Assembly (NCBI RefSeq): GCF_002289455.1 | Contig: NZ_NTFS01000017.1 | Coordinates: 1-34,407 of the forward strand | From: Brunnivagina elsteri CCALA 953 | GTDB taxonomy: Bacteria; Cyanobacteriota; Cyanobacteriia; Cyanobacteriales; Nostocaceae | Reading direction: 5' to 3' | Length of the DNA: 34,407 nt | Shown here: piece after piece, positions 7,402-15,876 of the stretch | Layout: the number at the start of each line of letters is the position of its first letter | How positions within the stretch are numbered: position 1 is the stretch's first letter | Made by a program: the position numbers and the translations under genes | The notes under the pieces: model-generated | What the model was told of the DNA's origin: nothing | Seen by the model: the letters and a program-made list of their open reading frames with translations, nothing else | Databases searched by the model: none

Positions 7402-7433
7402 CGATTGCTCATTTACCCCCTTACAGACGGGGG
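7402..7433. repeat. second copy of 19-bp repeat, ending in a G/C hairpin
   Basis: cgattgctcatttaccccc (7402-7420) repeats, with one mismatch, the sequence at 6733-6751 beside the MITE-like element. Here the CCCCC (7416-7420) pairs with GGGGG (7429-7433) across an 8-base loop. Confidence 0.5.
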
Positions 7434-7510
7434 ACTTGAAAAAGTAGCGAAATACAGTCAATATTGTATTGTCAAATGTGTTGACACACGAGCAAGCAAG
7501 GGGAGAAAAT

Positions 7511-7675
7511 ATGCCCACCGTTTACCTCAAATCCGGAGAAGTCGTTGAGGTTCCCATCGAAGAACTAGCCGATTACCTCTACGAAAACGAAGATAAAATC
7601 CAGTTGCAAAAACTCAAAAGCCGTCGCGGTCCGATTCGCTCGAAAGTTGCAGCAGAAAACAATCCCGCTGCCTAA
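7511..7675 (+). CDS. small acidic hypothetical protein
   Basis: 54 residues, MPTVYLKSGEVVEVPIEELADY followed by an acidic helix and a basic tail (QKLKSRRGPIRSK). I chose ATG 7511 because GGGAG lies 5-9 bases upstream. A longer frame from 7469 has a weaker context. The pattern of a short beta hairpin, an EEL..YL helix and a KSRRGPIR tail resembles small conserved cyanobacterial proteins of unknown function. Its stop overlaps the end of the convergent gene by four bases. Confidence 0.65.
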   Translation: MPTVYLKSGEVVEVPIEELADYLYENEDKIQLQKLKSRRGPIRSKVAAENNPAA

Positions 7676-7944
7676 CTGTACAAAATTACCGTTACGTTAA
7701 GCTGTTCGGCTTCGTAAATTTGTACTTCCAGCCGTTCCTGGCTTTTTGCATAAAACACATCACACCCCCTAAAAAGTCGATACTCGGTTCTTGGGTCATC
7801 GTTGTCGGTGGGGATATATTCTTGCTCTGTACCCAGTTCCACATACACCCATATTTCTTTTTTCCCCTGTAACAATCCGTCAACCCACCCGTCCGAAGTA
7901 GCGGATTCAAATTCTGCACTCGCTACTTTTATTCTCAATGCCAT
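7672..7944 (-). CDS. hypothetical protein
   Basis: 90 residues from ATG 7944, which has GAGAGG six bases upstream; a longer frame starts at 7974. Sequence is mixed alpha/beta with many acidic residues (EIWVYVELGTEQEYIPTDND) and ends RLEVQIYEAEQLNVTVILYS. No recognised motif, signal peptide or membrane segment. Convergent with the 54-residue gene, four bases shared. Confidence 0.5.
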   Translation of the reverse strand: MALRIKVASAEFESATSDGWVDGLLQGKKEIWVYVELGTEQEYIPTDNDDPRTEYRLFRGCDVFYAKSQERLEVQIYEAEQLNVTVILYS

Positions 7945-8381
7945 AGATGCCCTCTCACCGAATTCCTTAATCAAATTACCGCGATTGGTGCTTTACTCCA
8001 TCAAAAATCCAGATTTTTGAAACAGTAAATTACCCAAAAAACACATACCGAACCCAAAACATACCCGCTACGAGCACATTACCCGATAGCAAATTGCGAC
8101 ACCGGGGGAAATTGGAGTGTGGGAAGGGTAGCAATTTCTACCCCCCGCGACCGCAGGGCTGATTCATCCCCTAAAAGGCTCTAAAAATCAAGGGTTATAG
8201 CGATTTTAAACTGGTTATTTTGTTACCAACATGTCGAGAAAACGAACAAAATCACGGATATTTAAGTGATTAAAAGTCCATTATCTCGCCACCCTAACTT
8301 AGAATTCTATCGCTAACCATCTTGACAAATCCTGTTAAAAGGGAACGAAACAGCCCTGCCCCCGACCAGGAGAACTAACAC
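7945..8381. other. 437-bp stretch without genes
   Basis: I see no credible gene or strong terminator here. It lies downstream of the replication gene (minus strand) and upstream of the 90-residue gene. There are short A/T runs and a GC-rich patch near 8098-8150 without clear symmetry. Confidence 0.4.
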
Positions 8382-11300
8382 TTATTTTGACTCCACCTTC
8401 CGAAACTGGGAAAACGCGAACATTGAGCCGTAAATGTTTTGACTTGCAGTTGCCGCAAATTCCACAAAGCAGCTTTGTGCATCGCCATCATATATATGTG
8501 TCACCTCTCCGTTGAAACCATATTCCGGGGATTTAGGGTCAATTATTTCAACTCTAGAGCCGATTGCGATTTCATCAAAAGTACCGTTTTGACAAATTGA
8601 ATAATCATCAAAACACACATCAGGCAGGACTGCATCAGAGTATTTAACCCCGAAATAATATTCATTATCCCCCGTCCTGTAAAAAGCCTGAAACTCATTA
8701 TCGGACGCGATATAACTTTGGATAATTACCCGCCGTCCCGCATACTCGCCCGACTTGACCAAACATTCCCTACCTACTAAAGCTTCTGGGGTTAGTTCGG
8801 AGAAAACTTCCGCATCATTATTATTAACAGTTGGTTCGGGCTGACGTTGGGGAGTCAATGTTTTGAGTGCTTTCCTCTCATCACTGCTCAACCCATCCCA
8901 CACGGCTTTTTTCATAGCCTCCGTCCAAAGTTGCATGACAGAAGCAATCATTTCCCAATTCATAGCCAAGATTGCATCTTGCAAAGAAGTTAGGTTGTAT
9001 GTCACATCTTGTGGTATAGAAACCTGAGCCAGTACAGTTTGTCCAATTTGTCCAATTTGTCCATCCACTGGGGTAAACTCTGAAACTGGCTCTGGGAGAG
9101 ACTGTCCACCCTGTCCAATTTGTCCAGGGGGAGTTTGGAGATTATAAAATTCTGGTTGAGTATTTTCGTTTGTGTTTTTGAAATTTTCGGTTCCTGTTGC
9201 TTTTTTTATAGCTAAACTTTCACCCTGGACAGTTGGACAAATTGGACAGTCGCTCCCAGAGCGGGTTTCAGCCTGTCCACGGACTAAAACAGTGGTTTTT
9301 TCACCCTGGACACCCTGGACACCCTTACCAATACTAGGTTCTGGCGTTTCAGTCGGAGTAAAATCCGGTTCCTGTTGTGGTCGGTTCCAAAAATCCTCAA
9401 ACTCCATCAACCCTCCGTCCTGACATTGGGACTTGACGCAGACCCATTCTGGGTTATATTGCCGGTTTTGGTCGGAGTTGTCGGAATTTAAACCAATTGT
9501 TTTGAATATATCTGGCGGGATGTGGATGTATTCCCAATGTGCTTGGATTCGTTCCCGTTCCCCATCCTTCATCGGTCCCCAGCTTCTTTCGTAAAAGTTG
9601 CGGGGAAGAACTGTTTTCAGGTGCGAAATAAACTTCGACATCCCCAAAGGTGAATAACCGTGAATTTTGCAATAAGCTTTGTATAATTCGTGCAGTAAAG
9701 CATTGGAAACAATGCTAGGTTCGGACGAGGGGCGCAAGCACAGGTCAACAAAACTTCGGGTTGAGTCGGCATGTAGGCTGGCGTTAAGAGATGCAATTAT
9801 TGCCCGTTCGGATTCCGGTGGAGACAACAATATGCGATCGCGTTCCTCGCGGTTCATCGCTAATGCCCAACTTATTACGTCTGCTTTTACCGCTTCTAAT
9901 TTTTGACCCAAAAGTGGGTCAGGTTTAACGTCGCGGTTGCGAACAGGAATTGGGTAAGCGCGTCGTGCCCATCCATCACCCGAATTTTCGAGTTGCAAAT
10001 AATCGACACTCGCTACGGCAAAACGAATATTCCACGGAATAGAGTAGGTAACTGAGCTAAAAAGTGGTCGTCCTGACATTTCGCCGTTATCAACTAGCTC
10101 ATAAAATGTCCTCACACCAGCAGTGTACCCACCCATGTCGGGGAACATAAAAATACGCCGTCCAGTTAAAAATTGGTGTCTGCCTTCTGGTGTCGAGATG
10201 TCGCTAAAACTAGATGCGCTTCCGCTGCCTTTTAGCCCAAGTAATTTCGCCCAAAACCTCAATATTGTTCCCTTACCCCCGCCGCTTTTACCGATTAAGT
10301 GGGGGAATCGCCCATAGGGTGCAGTTGGGTCTAGAAATGCGTTTGTAAATGCTCGGATAGCAGAGAGAAATTCCTCGCCAAACGAATCGATTACAAAGTT
10401 GCGAAATACTTCTGGGCACGGTTTATTAGGTTCGTAATCGTAAGGGCATTTATTAGTCAGATAATAATCTTTACTGTGGGGTAATTGTTCACCTGTCCGC
10501 AGGTCTACAACGCAATTATTAAACGCTAGCAGGTGAAGGTTTTCTGAAAAAATCCCTTGGGGAATCTCTAATCTATTTCGATTGTATTTAAACGCAGCTT
10601 CTTTATGCGTGTTCGATTCGTAGGGCTTAGTGGCAACCCAGCTAAAATCCTCTGTATTTTTAAGTTTATAAGCTTCTTCCCCTGATTCAGCAATTATTCT
10701 CAGGACTGTATTATCATCTTGATGCTTCCATATTTTGTCTTGGTCGCACCATCTGTAATAAGCAGAATTTATTGTTATCCAATCCGCGCCTCTGGCAAAT
10801 TTATGATTGTACATCCAACTTTCAAAAGTTGTGTAAGTAACACAATTTTTCGGGTTTAAGTTTAGCGCCAGACAGAGGGGGATAAGGCGACTATCCGGGT
10901 TATTGTGGTTGCGTTCGTTCAAGTTATCTTCTGTTGATGCACGGTTTTTATTTGAATTTGATTTATTTGATTGGTTATCCGTAGAATCTTGTAATTCCGA
11001 CTCTATAGATTTTAATGCCTCGGACTCTAACCCATCTTTTAAATCTACTTTCACTAGTACTTCTTCAACAGTGCTTAAATCAAAATCATCTTTTGCATCA
11101 AATACCATAAATTTAATACCAATTTCTTTGCAAATTTTGACAACTAATGCAAGCTTTTTATCCGACTGGGCTGTATTTTCTTCAGTACTTGAAATCCAAC
11201 CTATGGCGACTGAACCTAAGTCCTTTTTAAATAAAGAAAGTTCTGTACGCACTTCATCTCTCGCCCAAATTCTGCCTGCAAAAGTAAAAGCAGGTATTCC

Positions 11301-12716
11301 TTTTCCTCGTGCTATTTCGACTTGTTTTTCATTGTGAGCTAACAGTAATATAGTCAGGTCTTCTTCCTGTTTTCCTCGTTTAGCAGCTGATAGTGCTTCA
11401 GAAAAGTTGTATCCACCCCAAGGCTTATTCCCCTTTGACATTTCAATTGAATTGTCCGGCAGCCGATTATATTGTTTAAACTCTATTTCTCCTTCTCCAA
11501 ACTCGTAGCCAACAACCCATTGTGTGTCCGAGTATGGATAAATTGTTTCTCTCGAGTCACCCGGAATCCCTTTTGGAGGTTTGCTAGTTAGGGGTTTTGC
11601 AACTGGGGTATCTGTTACAGGTTCGATTGTAATTACAGTTGGTTTGAGTTTTTTAGAAACTATATCTTTTAGTTTTTTTGGTTCACCTTTCGTGAAATTA
11701 TTTACTGTTCTAGATGGAAAGCTAAATCCGTATTTTTTGGCAATGTGGAATAATGTCCCAATTCCAATCCCATTACCTTTATAGCTGCGAATTTTTTTCC
11801 CAATATCCCAATTTCCCGGAATACTAGGACTCCATTTTTCGAGAATAATTTCTGCTGACACTGCCCCAAAATGAGAGGTTACTGCCATCGCAACATCGGT
11901 GCATTCCTTATAATTACCCGACCCAGGACAGCGCGGCGGAATATAAGATAATGCCTCTATCGCTAAATCATCAATGTTCCACCCCTGCTCTAATGAATAT
12001 TCTCCGTAGCGCTCTTTATTTTCTTCCCATTCCTTTAACCTTTGCTCGGTTTCCTGCTTTTTAATTTCTGCTGCTTCAGAAGCCTGTGCTATCCAATCGG
12101 TGGGTAAAACTGCAAGAGGATTGACTAATGGAAATTCTGCTTTCGTGTTGCCATAGAAAATCCGACTCGCATCTTTACAGGCTGGGTCGTGCGGTAATTT
12201 TTCAAGTGAAAATCTAATTAACGCTTCTAGTGTATCCGCACCTTCTACGTATTCAGGTAACACAAAAATTAACCTGAGCTTCTGCCATTCTGGTGTATGG
12301 GATGCGGTGGTATAGATTAACGCGCAGTGCTTTTTGATAAAGTCATGCTCCAGCGCTTCTGAAATCAATAACTGGTGTTTGTAAATTTTTTTATACTTGC
12401 CCTCTAAGTCCTTAATTGGGTTGCCCGACTCATCGCGCTCGACATCTGAGTTATCAATATCTACCAGTATCCAATTGCTACCAATGATATTTTTTTTGCA
12501 ACGGCGACGATTCCCCAAGAGTCCAGCACAAATGGCATGTCCGGCTTTTACGTGGTCGGCTACATCCTGTATTGTCCCGGTACTGTCCTTAAAGCCCGTT
12601 GCTAGGAGTTCGTAGTTGTCATCCTTGTCCTTGACCGAGGGGTTTACAGCAAAGCGGATTGTTTTGGGGGATAAGCTATTTGAGTCCATTTTTCCAAATC
12701 TCAATAGATAGTCCAC
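8382..12716 (-). CDS. large plasmid replication protein: primase-like domain plus SF3/D5 helicase
   Basis: 1444 residues from GTG 12716; ATG 12689 is an equally possible start (1435 aa). Residues about 15-205 look like an archaeo-eukaryotic primase-type domain: VDIDNS (85-90) supplies a DxD pair, then YTTASHTPEW (135-144) and DPACKDASR (177-185). A PriCT-like helical region follows (about 245-335), then an alpha/beta region resembling DUF3854/Toprim (about 400-560). The D5_N/SF3 helicase has Walker A GKSGGGKGT (about 808-816) and Walker B RRIFMFPDM (about 852-860), with a C-terminal winged-helix-like part (YKAYCKIHGYSPLGMSKF). A repetitive linker (GQIGQIGQ, GVQGVQGE) leads to two SH3/KOW-like segments at the C-terminus (SGEYAGRRVIIQSY; GSRVEIIDPKSPEYGFNGEV). 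Such proteins prime and unwind at plasmid origins; I read it as the replicon's initiator. Not certain whether it belongs to the named CyRepA families. Confidence 0.85.
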   Translation of the reverse strand: MDYLLRFGKMDSNSLSPKTIRFAVNPSVKDKDDNYELLATGFKDSTGTIQDVADHVKAGHAICAGLLGNRRRCKKNIIGSNWILVDIDNSDVERDESGNPIKDLEGKYKKIYKHQLLISEALEHDFIKKHCALIYTTASHTPEWQKLRLIFVLPEYVEGADTLEALIRFSLEKLPHDPACKDASRIFYGNTKAEFPLVNPLAVLPTDWIAQASEAAEIKKQETEQRLKEWEENKERYGEYSLEQGWNIDDLAIEALSYIPPRCPGSGNYKECTDVAMAVTSHFGAVSAEIILEKWSPSIPGNWDIGKKIRSYKGNGIGIGTLFHIAKKYGFSFPSRTVNNFTKGEPKKLKDIVSKKLKPTVITIEPVTDTPVAKPLTSKPPKGIPGDSRETIYPYSDTQWVVGYEFGEGEIEFKQYNRLPDNSIEMSKGNKPWGGYNFSEALSAAKRGKQEEDLTILLLAHNEKQVEIARGKGIPAFTFAGRIWARDEVRTELSLFKKDLGSVAIGWISSTEENTAQSDKKLALVVKICKEIGIKFMVFDAKDDFDLSTVEEVLVKVDLKDGLESEALKSIESELQDSTDNQSNKSNSNKNRASTEDNLNERNHNNPDSRLIPLCLALNLNPKNCVTYTTFESWMYNHKFARGADWITINSAYYRWCDQDKIWKHQDDNTVLRIIAESGEEAYKLKNTEDFSWVATKPYESNTHKEAAFKYNRNRLEIPQGIFSENLHLLAFNNCVVDLRTGEQLPHSKDYYLTNKCPYDYEPNKPCPEVFRNFVIDSFGEEFLSAIRAFTNAFLDPTAPYGRFPHLIGKSGGGKGTILRFWAKLLGLKGSGSASSFSDISTPEGRHQFLTGRRIFMFPDMGGYTAGVRTFYELVDNGEMSGRPLFSSVTYSIPWNIRFAVASVDYLQLENSGDGWARRAYPIPVRNRDVKPDPLLGQKLEAVKADVISWALAMNREERDRILLSPPESERAIIASLNASLHADSTRSFVDLCLRPSSEPSIVSNALLHELYKAYCKIHGYSPLGMSKFISHLKTVLPRNFYERSWGPMKDGERERIQAHWEYIHIPPDIFKTIGLNSDNSDQNRQYNPEWVCVKSQCQDGGLMEFEDFWNRPQQEPDFTPTETPEPSIGKGVQGVQGEKTTVLVRGQAETRSGSDCPICPTVQGESLAIKKATGTENFKNTNENTQPEFYNLQTPPGQIGQGGQSLPEPVSEFTPVDGQIGQIGQTVLAQVSIPQDVTYNLTSLQDAILAMNWEMIASVMQLWTEAMKKAVWDGLSSDERKALKTLTPQRQPEPTVNNNDAEVFSELTPEALVGRECLVKSGEYAGRRVIIQSYIASDNEFQAFYRTGDNEYYFGVKYSDAVLPDVCFDDYSICQNGTFDEIAIGSRVEIIDPKSPEYGFNGEVTHIYDGDAQSCFVEFAATASQNIYGSMFAFSQFRKVESK
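9039..9323. repeat. iteron-like 9-bp repeats inside the replication gene
   Basis: The motif TTGTCCAAT and close variants recur with 9-bp spacing in three clusters (about 9039-9062, 9103-9125, 9223-9250), plus ggacaccct copies at 9305-9323. Those left of about 9130 read TGTCCA on the plus strand; those to the right mostly read TGGACA, so the array is inverted. In the protein they give GQI and VQG triplets in a linker that needs no fixed sequence. This is the layout of binding sites for a replication initiator inside its own gene. Confidence 0.6.
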
Positions 12717-12804
12717 ATCCCAATTTCTTCTTTACACTGTTTACGACCAATTTGATATAGGATAAGATATATATAGATACACCCCTATCCTGCATCGTAA
12801 AAGT

Positions 12805-12930
12805 ATGCGGTGGAAGAAAAATCAGGTGTGGGTTGGTAAGGAGCTACTGGTTGGAATACTCAAAAGACTTCTTAAGTTTCCGGCTACAAGAGTCTATGAG
12901 TGCAGATTCCAGATGGCTCCGGGTATTTGA
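12805..12930 (+). CDS. possible 41-residue peptide upstream of the MerR-like gene
   Basis: ATG at 12805 opens MRWKKNQVWVGKELLVGILKR and ends in TGA at 12930. It is basic and could be helical. There is no clear ribosome binding site. It lies in the divergent promoter region between the replication gene and the MerR-like gene (promoter-like gataagatatatatag near 12762-12777). Chance coding is quite possible. Confidence 0.25.
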   Translation: MRWKKNQVWVGKELLVGILKRLLKFPATRVYECRFQMAPGI

Positions 12931-13049
12931 ACGATTTACAATAGTTGCAAAGTCTTTTCTACTACCCTTTCTTAAATATATACCAAGATGCGCGGTTTGA
13001 GTGTATGTCGCAAGCTGCGACAGTGAATTATATTAAAGGGAGTACGAAA

Positions 13050-13658
13050 ATGACGCGAGAGCTAAGACAAACACACTTTATGCTGGAGAAAATTGCCACG
13101 TTTACCGAGAAGCAGGTAGTAGCCCTAACTGGCTTTAGTCGAAAGCAGTTATACAACCTGAGTGTTTCGGAGATTGTGCAACCGAAAAAGAACCCAATTA
13201 CTTATAACTGGAATCAGCTAATTTTCCTACGAGTTTTAAATCTTCTCCGGGAAGACTGGTCGCTCCAAGTTCTTGAAAAACTTTTTCGAGAATTTCCTGA
13301 TAAAGGTATAGAAAGAGTTATAGAACTTATCGATGGTTCGCTTGCTGTGATACTCATTGCAGAAAAAAGCGGAGTAATTGAATTTAAAATGGTGACAAGT
13401 TTAAATTTTGATGATGACATCCACAATCAGTTTTTCAAAAGAGCAATAGATAAAATAAAAAATAGTAAACGCCTTAGCTATGATGATGCAAGCGCGATTA
13501 TATCTAATGTTATAGACAATTGCCGAGAAGAAGACGGTATCAAAAAAATCTCTATTAAGAAACAAACACTACTTATTGTTCCAGAAGTAATACGCGAGTT
13601 GAGAAAAGCTGCAATATTACCGGAAGAGCAGGAAGATATTACCTTAAAAGTTGGCTAA
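13050..13658 (+). CDS. MerR-like DNA-binding regulator
   Basis: 202 residues from ATG 13050, chosen because GGGAG lies seven bases upstream (the frame itself opens at 12945). Residues about 15-75 form a MerR-type winged helix: FTEKQVVALTGFSRKQLYNL, then PITYNWNQLIFLRVLNLLR, where a MerR protein has its W/Y-x-x-x-x-L helix. The remainder is alpha/beta without metal-binding cysteines, so it is not a classical metal sensor. Divergent from the replication gene, which makes a copy-number or partition regulator plausible; that is inference. A strong terminator follows directly. Confidence 0.7.
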   Translation: MTRELRQTHFMLEKIATFTEKQVVALTGFSRKQLYNLSVSEIVQPKKNPITYNWNQLIFLRVLNLLREDWSLQVLEKLFREFPDKGIERVIELIDGSLAVILIAEKSGVIEFKMVTSLNFDDDIHNQFFKRAIDKIKNSKRLSYDDASAIISNVIDNCREEDGIKKISIKKQTLLIVPEVIRELRKAAILPEEQEDITLKVG

Positions 13659-13686
13659 AACTCAAACCCTATTTTCGTATTCTTAT

Positions 13687-13721
13687 AAGAATCTTTCAAG
13701 ATGAGAGGTTCTTATTTTTTT
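13687..13721 (+). terminator. terminator of the MerR-like gene
   Basis: An 11-bp stem with two G-T wobbles, AAGAATCTTTC (13687-13697) with GAGAGGTTCTT (13703-13713), 5-base loop, then ATTTTTTT. It overlaps the last bases of the convergent gene at 13712. Confidence 0.8.
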
Positions 13722-14035
13722 GGCTCTTTTTCATTAATTAGCTGTTGTCTTTTTTCTAAAGCTTCTTTTGCAGTAGATGAGTCACGATATATAGCGAATA
13801 CTTCATCAAAAGTTAAACCATATTTATTAGCCTCATACTCAATTTTCTCCTTATAGCTATCTTTCCATTTACAGACAAAGGTCGTAACAACACTTCCCAG
13901 ATTAGCCCGAACAGACCTTTCTGCCATGTTGGTCATCACTTTAAACCAGTCAAGGTCATGTTCCGATAATGGAATTCCACCAGAGGGCAGTTCAGCCATT
14001 TTGTCTATCAACTCTTTGTAAAACATCTCTTCCAT
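13712..14035 (-). CDS. hypothetical protein
   Basis: 107 residues, starting MEEMFYKELIDKMAELPSGG. Predicted mostly helical, with a charged C-terminus (EALEKRQQLINEKEPKK). Contains LSEHDLDWFKVMTNMAERSVRANLG and a single VCKW. No recognised family, signal peptide or membrane segment. It is transcribed towards the MerR-like gene, and its promoter side carries the GCACTA repeat cluster (14089-14134), suggesting dedicated control. Confidence 0.6.
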   Translation of the reverse strand: MEEMFYKELIDKMAELPSGGIPLSEHDLDWFKVMTNMAERSVRANLGSVVTTFVCKWKDSYKEKIEYEANKYGLTFDEVFAIYRDSSTAKEALEKRQQLINEKEPKK

Positions 14036-14088
14036 AGTATCAGTGTCGCGTAGATGCTAAACGTCCCCGTTATTTTTTATTTTTACTA

Positions 14089-14134
14089 CACTAGCACTAT
14101 TCTAGTATTGCACTAGCACTATGTTAGTGCTAAA
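14089..14134. promoter_or_regulatory. GCACTA repeat cluster, operator-like
   Basis: CACTAGCACTAT occurs twice (14089-14100 and 14111-14122), exactly 22 bp or two helical turns apart, followed by an inverted copy (TTAGTGCTAAA, 14124-14134). It lies about 55 bp upstream of the start of the minus-strand 107-residue gene, where a repressor of that gene would bind. Confidence 0.6.
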
Positions 14135-14135
14135 C

Positions 14136-14565
14136 TAAATCAAGTATAAAAGTTTGTTGTCAGTCTTAGGCGGCTAACTTCGTTACACAGACTGACTCAC
14201 AACTCCCGACCCCATATGCACTAAGGCATAGGAACCCAAGGAGGCAATTGATCCAGAATCCCTAAAAACACGGCAGAAAAAGACCAAATCACACCTGTGA
14301 AAATTTCTGCACCCTGACTGCGAGAAGGATATAGCGATTTACAAAAAAGAAAGTCCCGATTGTAAAAAATTGTTTCATCGACTGCGACATGCCGCAAACG
14401 TGAATCATCGATGCGGTTCGTAAAGAAATGTGTTTTTCACAGGCTGCTGATATCACTCACTGAAAACTGACCGACAGCAGCGGTGAAAAGCGAAACCAGT
14501 AGCAATACGGAGTGCTGCAAACTTCATAGAGTAGTTTTAAATACCCAAAGTAACGGGGTAATGAG
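14136..14565. other. 430-bp stretch without a convincing gene
   Basis: Upstream of the five-gene plus-strand set. It contains a small hairpin (TATGC/GCATA, 14214-14229) followed by AAGGAGG at about 14237-14243. That Shine-Dalgarno-like sequence has no ATG or GTG with a reading frame of useful length after it. Otherwise I see only mixed sequence without symmetry. Confidence 0.4.
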
Positions 14566-15021
14566 ATGAGAAAACTAGACCAAAAAGAAGCGAGAAACTT
14601 GTTTGAGGAGGTACTTGGAAGGCGGATAAGTGACGCAAGTTGGTATCGCTTAAAGCCTATCTTTGGGGATGACTTTCCATTAATAAAGCAGAATATTACC
14701 TGGTTAGCTGAAGTCAAAAAACAACTTCCAAAGTGCGATTTAAGGTTAGTCCCAGTCGTAAATTCGGTAAAGGTAGCTAATCAATTAATTGCCTCTCAGG
14801 AATCAGAAATTAGCGGCAAAGAGTTGCTGGAATTGTTCGACCAACACAAAATCACAATTCACCCCAACACCCTTACAAAGTGGTTCCGTCCGCTAAACGG
14901 GTTCCGAAAAACCCGCATTTATGAGTCAAAAGAATTGTACCCGATTATTTTGGCAGCGCACACATACAAGCTGAGAAAAGAAATAAATAAAGTCACCCAA
15001 TCTACACTCAAAGTAAGTTAA
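14566..15021 (+). CDS. hypothetical protein with two HTH-like segments, first gene of the TM-ATPase set
   Basis: 151 residues. ISDASWYRLKPIFG (about 21-34) and HPNTLTKWFRPLNGFRKTRIY (about 98-118) look like recognition-helix regions; the second resembles a winged helix with a basic wing. The tail is basic. It starts a plus-strand run: the next gene follows 13 bp after its stop. A DNA-binding accessory protein or regulator of the set is the likeliest role, but I recognise no named family. Confidence 0.6.
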   Translation: MRKLDQKEARNLFEEVLGRRISDASWYRLKPIFGDDFPLIKQNITWLAEVKKQLPKCDLRLVPVVNSVKVANQLIASQESEISGKELLELFDQHKITIHPNTLTKWFRPLNGFRKTRIYESKELYPIILAAHTYKLRKEINKVTQSTLKVS

Positions 15022-15034
15022 ATGAGGTAAAAAA

Positions 15035-15721
15035 ATGACAGATTATATTAAGCGGATTCAATCTCGGATATCGAGTAAAGGAGCAAAAATTGCACGCTCA
15101 GAATTAATTGAGCAAATAAAAGTTTTTGGATTTGACCCAGAAAATTTATCGGATGAACTGACGGATTTAATTACAACCAAGTTGCTGGATAAATTTATTA
15201 ATTTCACCAGGGAACCCGACAACAATTTATTAATTTCCGACCTAAACGATACCCCCAGCGACAGCAATCACCGTGACGAAAAAATAAAAGATTATGCGGA
15301 AATCGATAAAAATAATCTCCGCATTCCTGCCCCTGATTCGGAAATCGATAAAAATAATTCATCAGAAATTGTGGTGGGTGAGGGGAAAAAACACGAATTA
15401 ATTACGGCTCAAGCATCGTGCTTGGGAATTGAATTGTCAGAAGTAGAAGTGGTGGATTTAGCATCTGAAATTAAGGATGATTTTCTCGACTACGAATCTT
15501 TTATTGAGGAAATAGTAGGGGTAATCGTTACCTATAATGACAATCGCACATCGGGATTAGAGCAAAAAATAAAGGATGCCAGGGAGCATATTGAATCTCG
15601 TAGAAAACAATTAAATAAAACCCTGGTTGGGGAGTTCGCGGAAATGAACAACTTTTTTCGACAGGGGGAAGCCAAGCGAAAAGAACTATCAAAAGTCATT
15701 GCAGCCGCATTCAAAACTTAA
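15035..15721 (+). CDS. hypothetical acidic protein
   Basis: 228 residues; GAGG eight bases before the ATG supports this start. A helical N-terminal part (SSKGAKIARSELIEQIKVFGF) leads to an acidic, Asn/Asp-rich middle with an internal duplication: EIDKNN appears twice, in a DNA repeat of about 20 bp at 15298 and 15343. The C-terminal 90 residues look coiled-coil (LEQKIKDAREHIESRRKQLNK). Probably a scaffold or adaptor of the set; no family recognised. Followed by 155 bp before the next gene. Confidence 0.6.
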   Translation: MTDYIKRIQSRISSKGAKIARSELIEQIKVFGFDPENLSDELTDLITTKLLDKFINFTREPDNNLLISDLNDTPSDSNHRDEKIKDYAEIDKNNLRIPAPDSEIDKNNSSEIVVGEGKKHELITAQASCLGIELSEVEVVDLASEIKDDFLDYESFIEEIVGVIVTYNDNRTSGLEQKIKDAREHIESRRKQLNKTLVGEFAEMNNFFRQGEAKRKELSKVIAAAFKT

Positions 15722-15743
15722 ACCATATACCTTTTATTTTTTA

Positions 15744-15763
15744 AGTATTGGGATTGCAATACT
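15744..15763. promoter_or_regulatory. inverted repeat AGTATTG-N6-CAATACT
   Basis: Perfect 7-bp arms (15744-15750, 15757-15763) in the 155-bp gap before the gene at 15877. There is no T-run after it, so it is more likely an operator than a terminator. It may give the last three genes of the set their own control. Confidence 0.4.
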
Positions 15764-15876
15764 ACCGTTAATAATTCAATTCTTGTGGTCAGTGCGACCG
15801 CTATCACCCCGGCAGCGACAGCAAATATTAATTGAGCAAGGATATCTCTGTGTAAATCAATGTAAGGATGATTAAA

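Noticed and set aside
10903-11337. 144-codon plus-strand frame inside the replication gene
   Set aside because: Ser/Phe-rich shadow of a strongly supported gene on the other strand.
14214-14290. Small hairpin followed by AAGGAGG
   Set aside because: No ATG, GTG or TTG start with a useful frame follows; probably chance, though a leader peptide cannot be fully ruled out.
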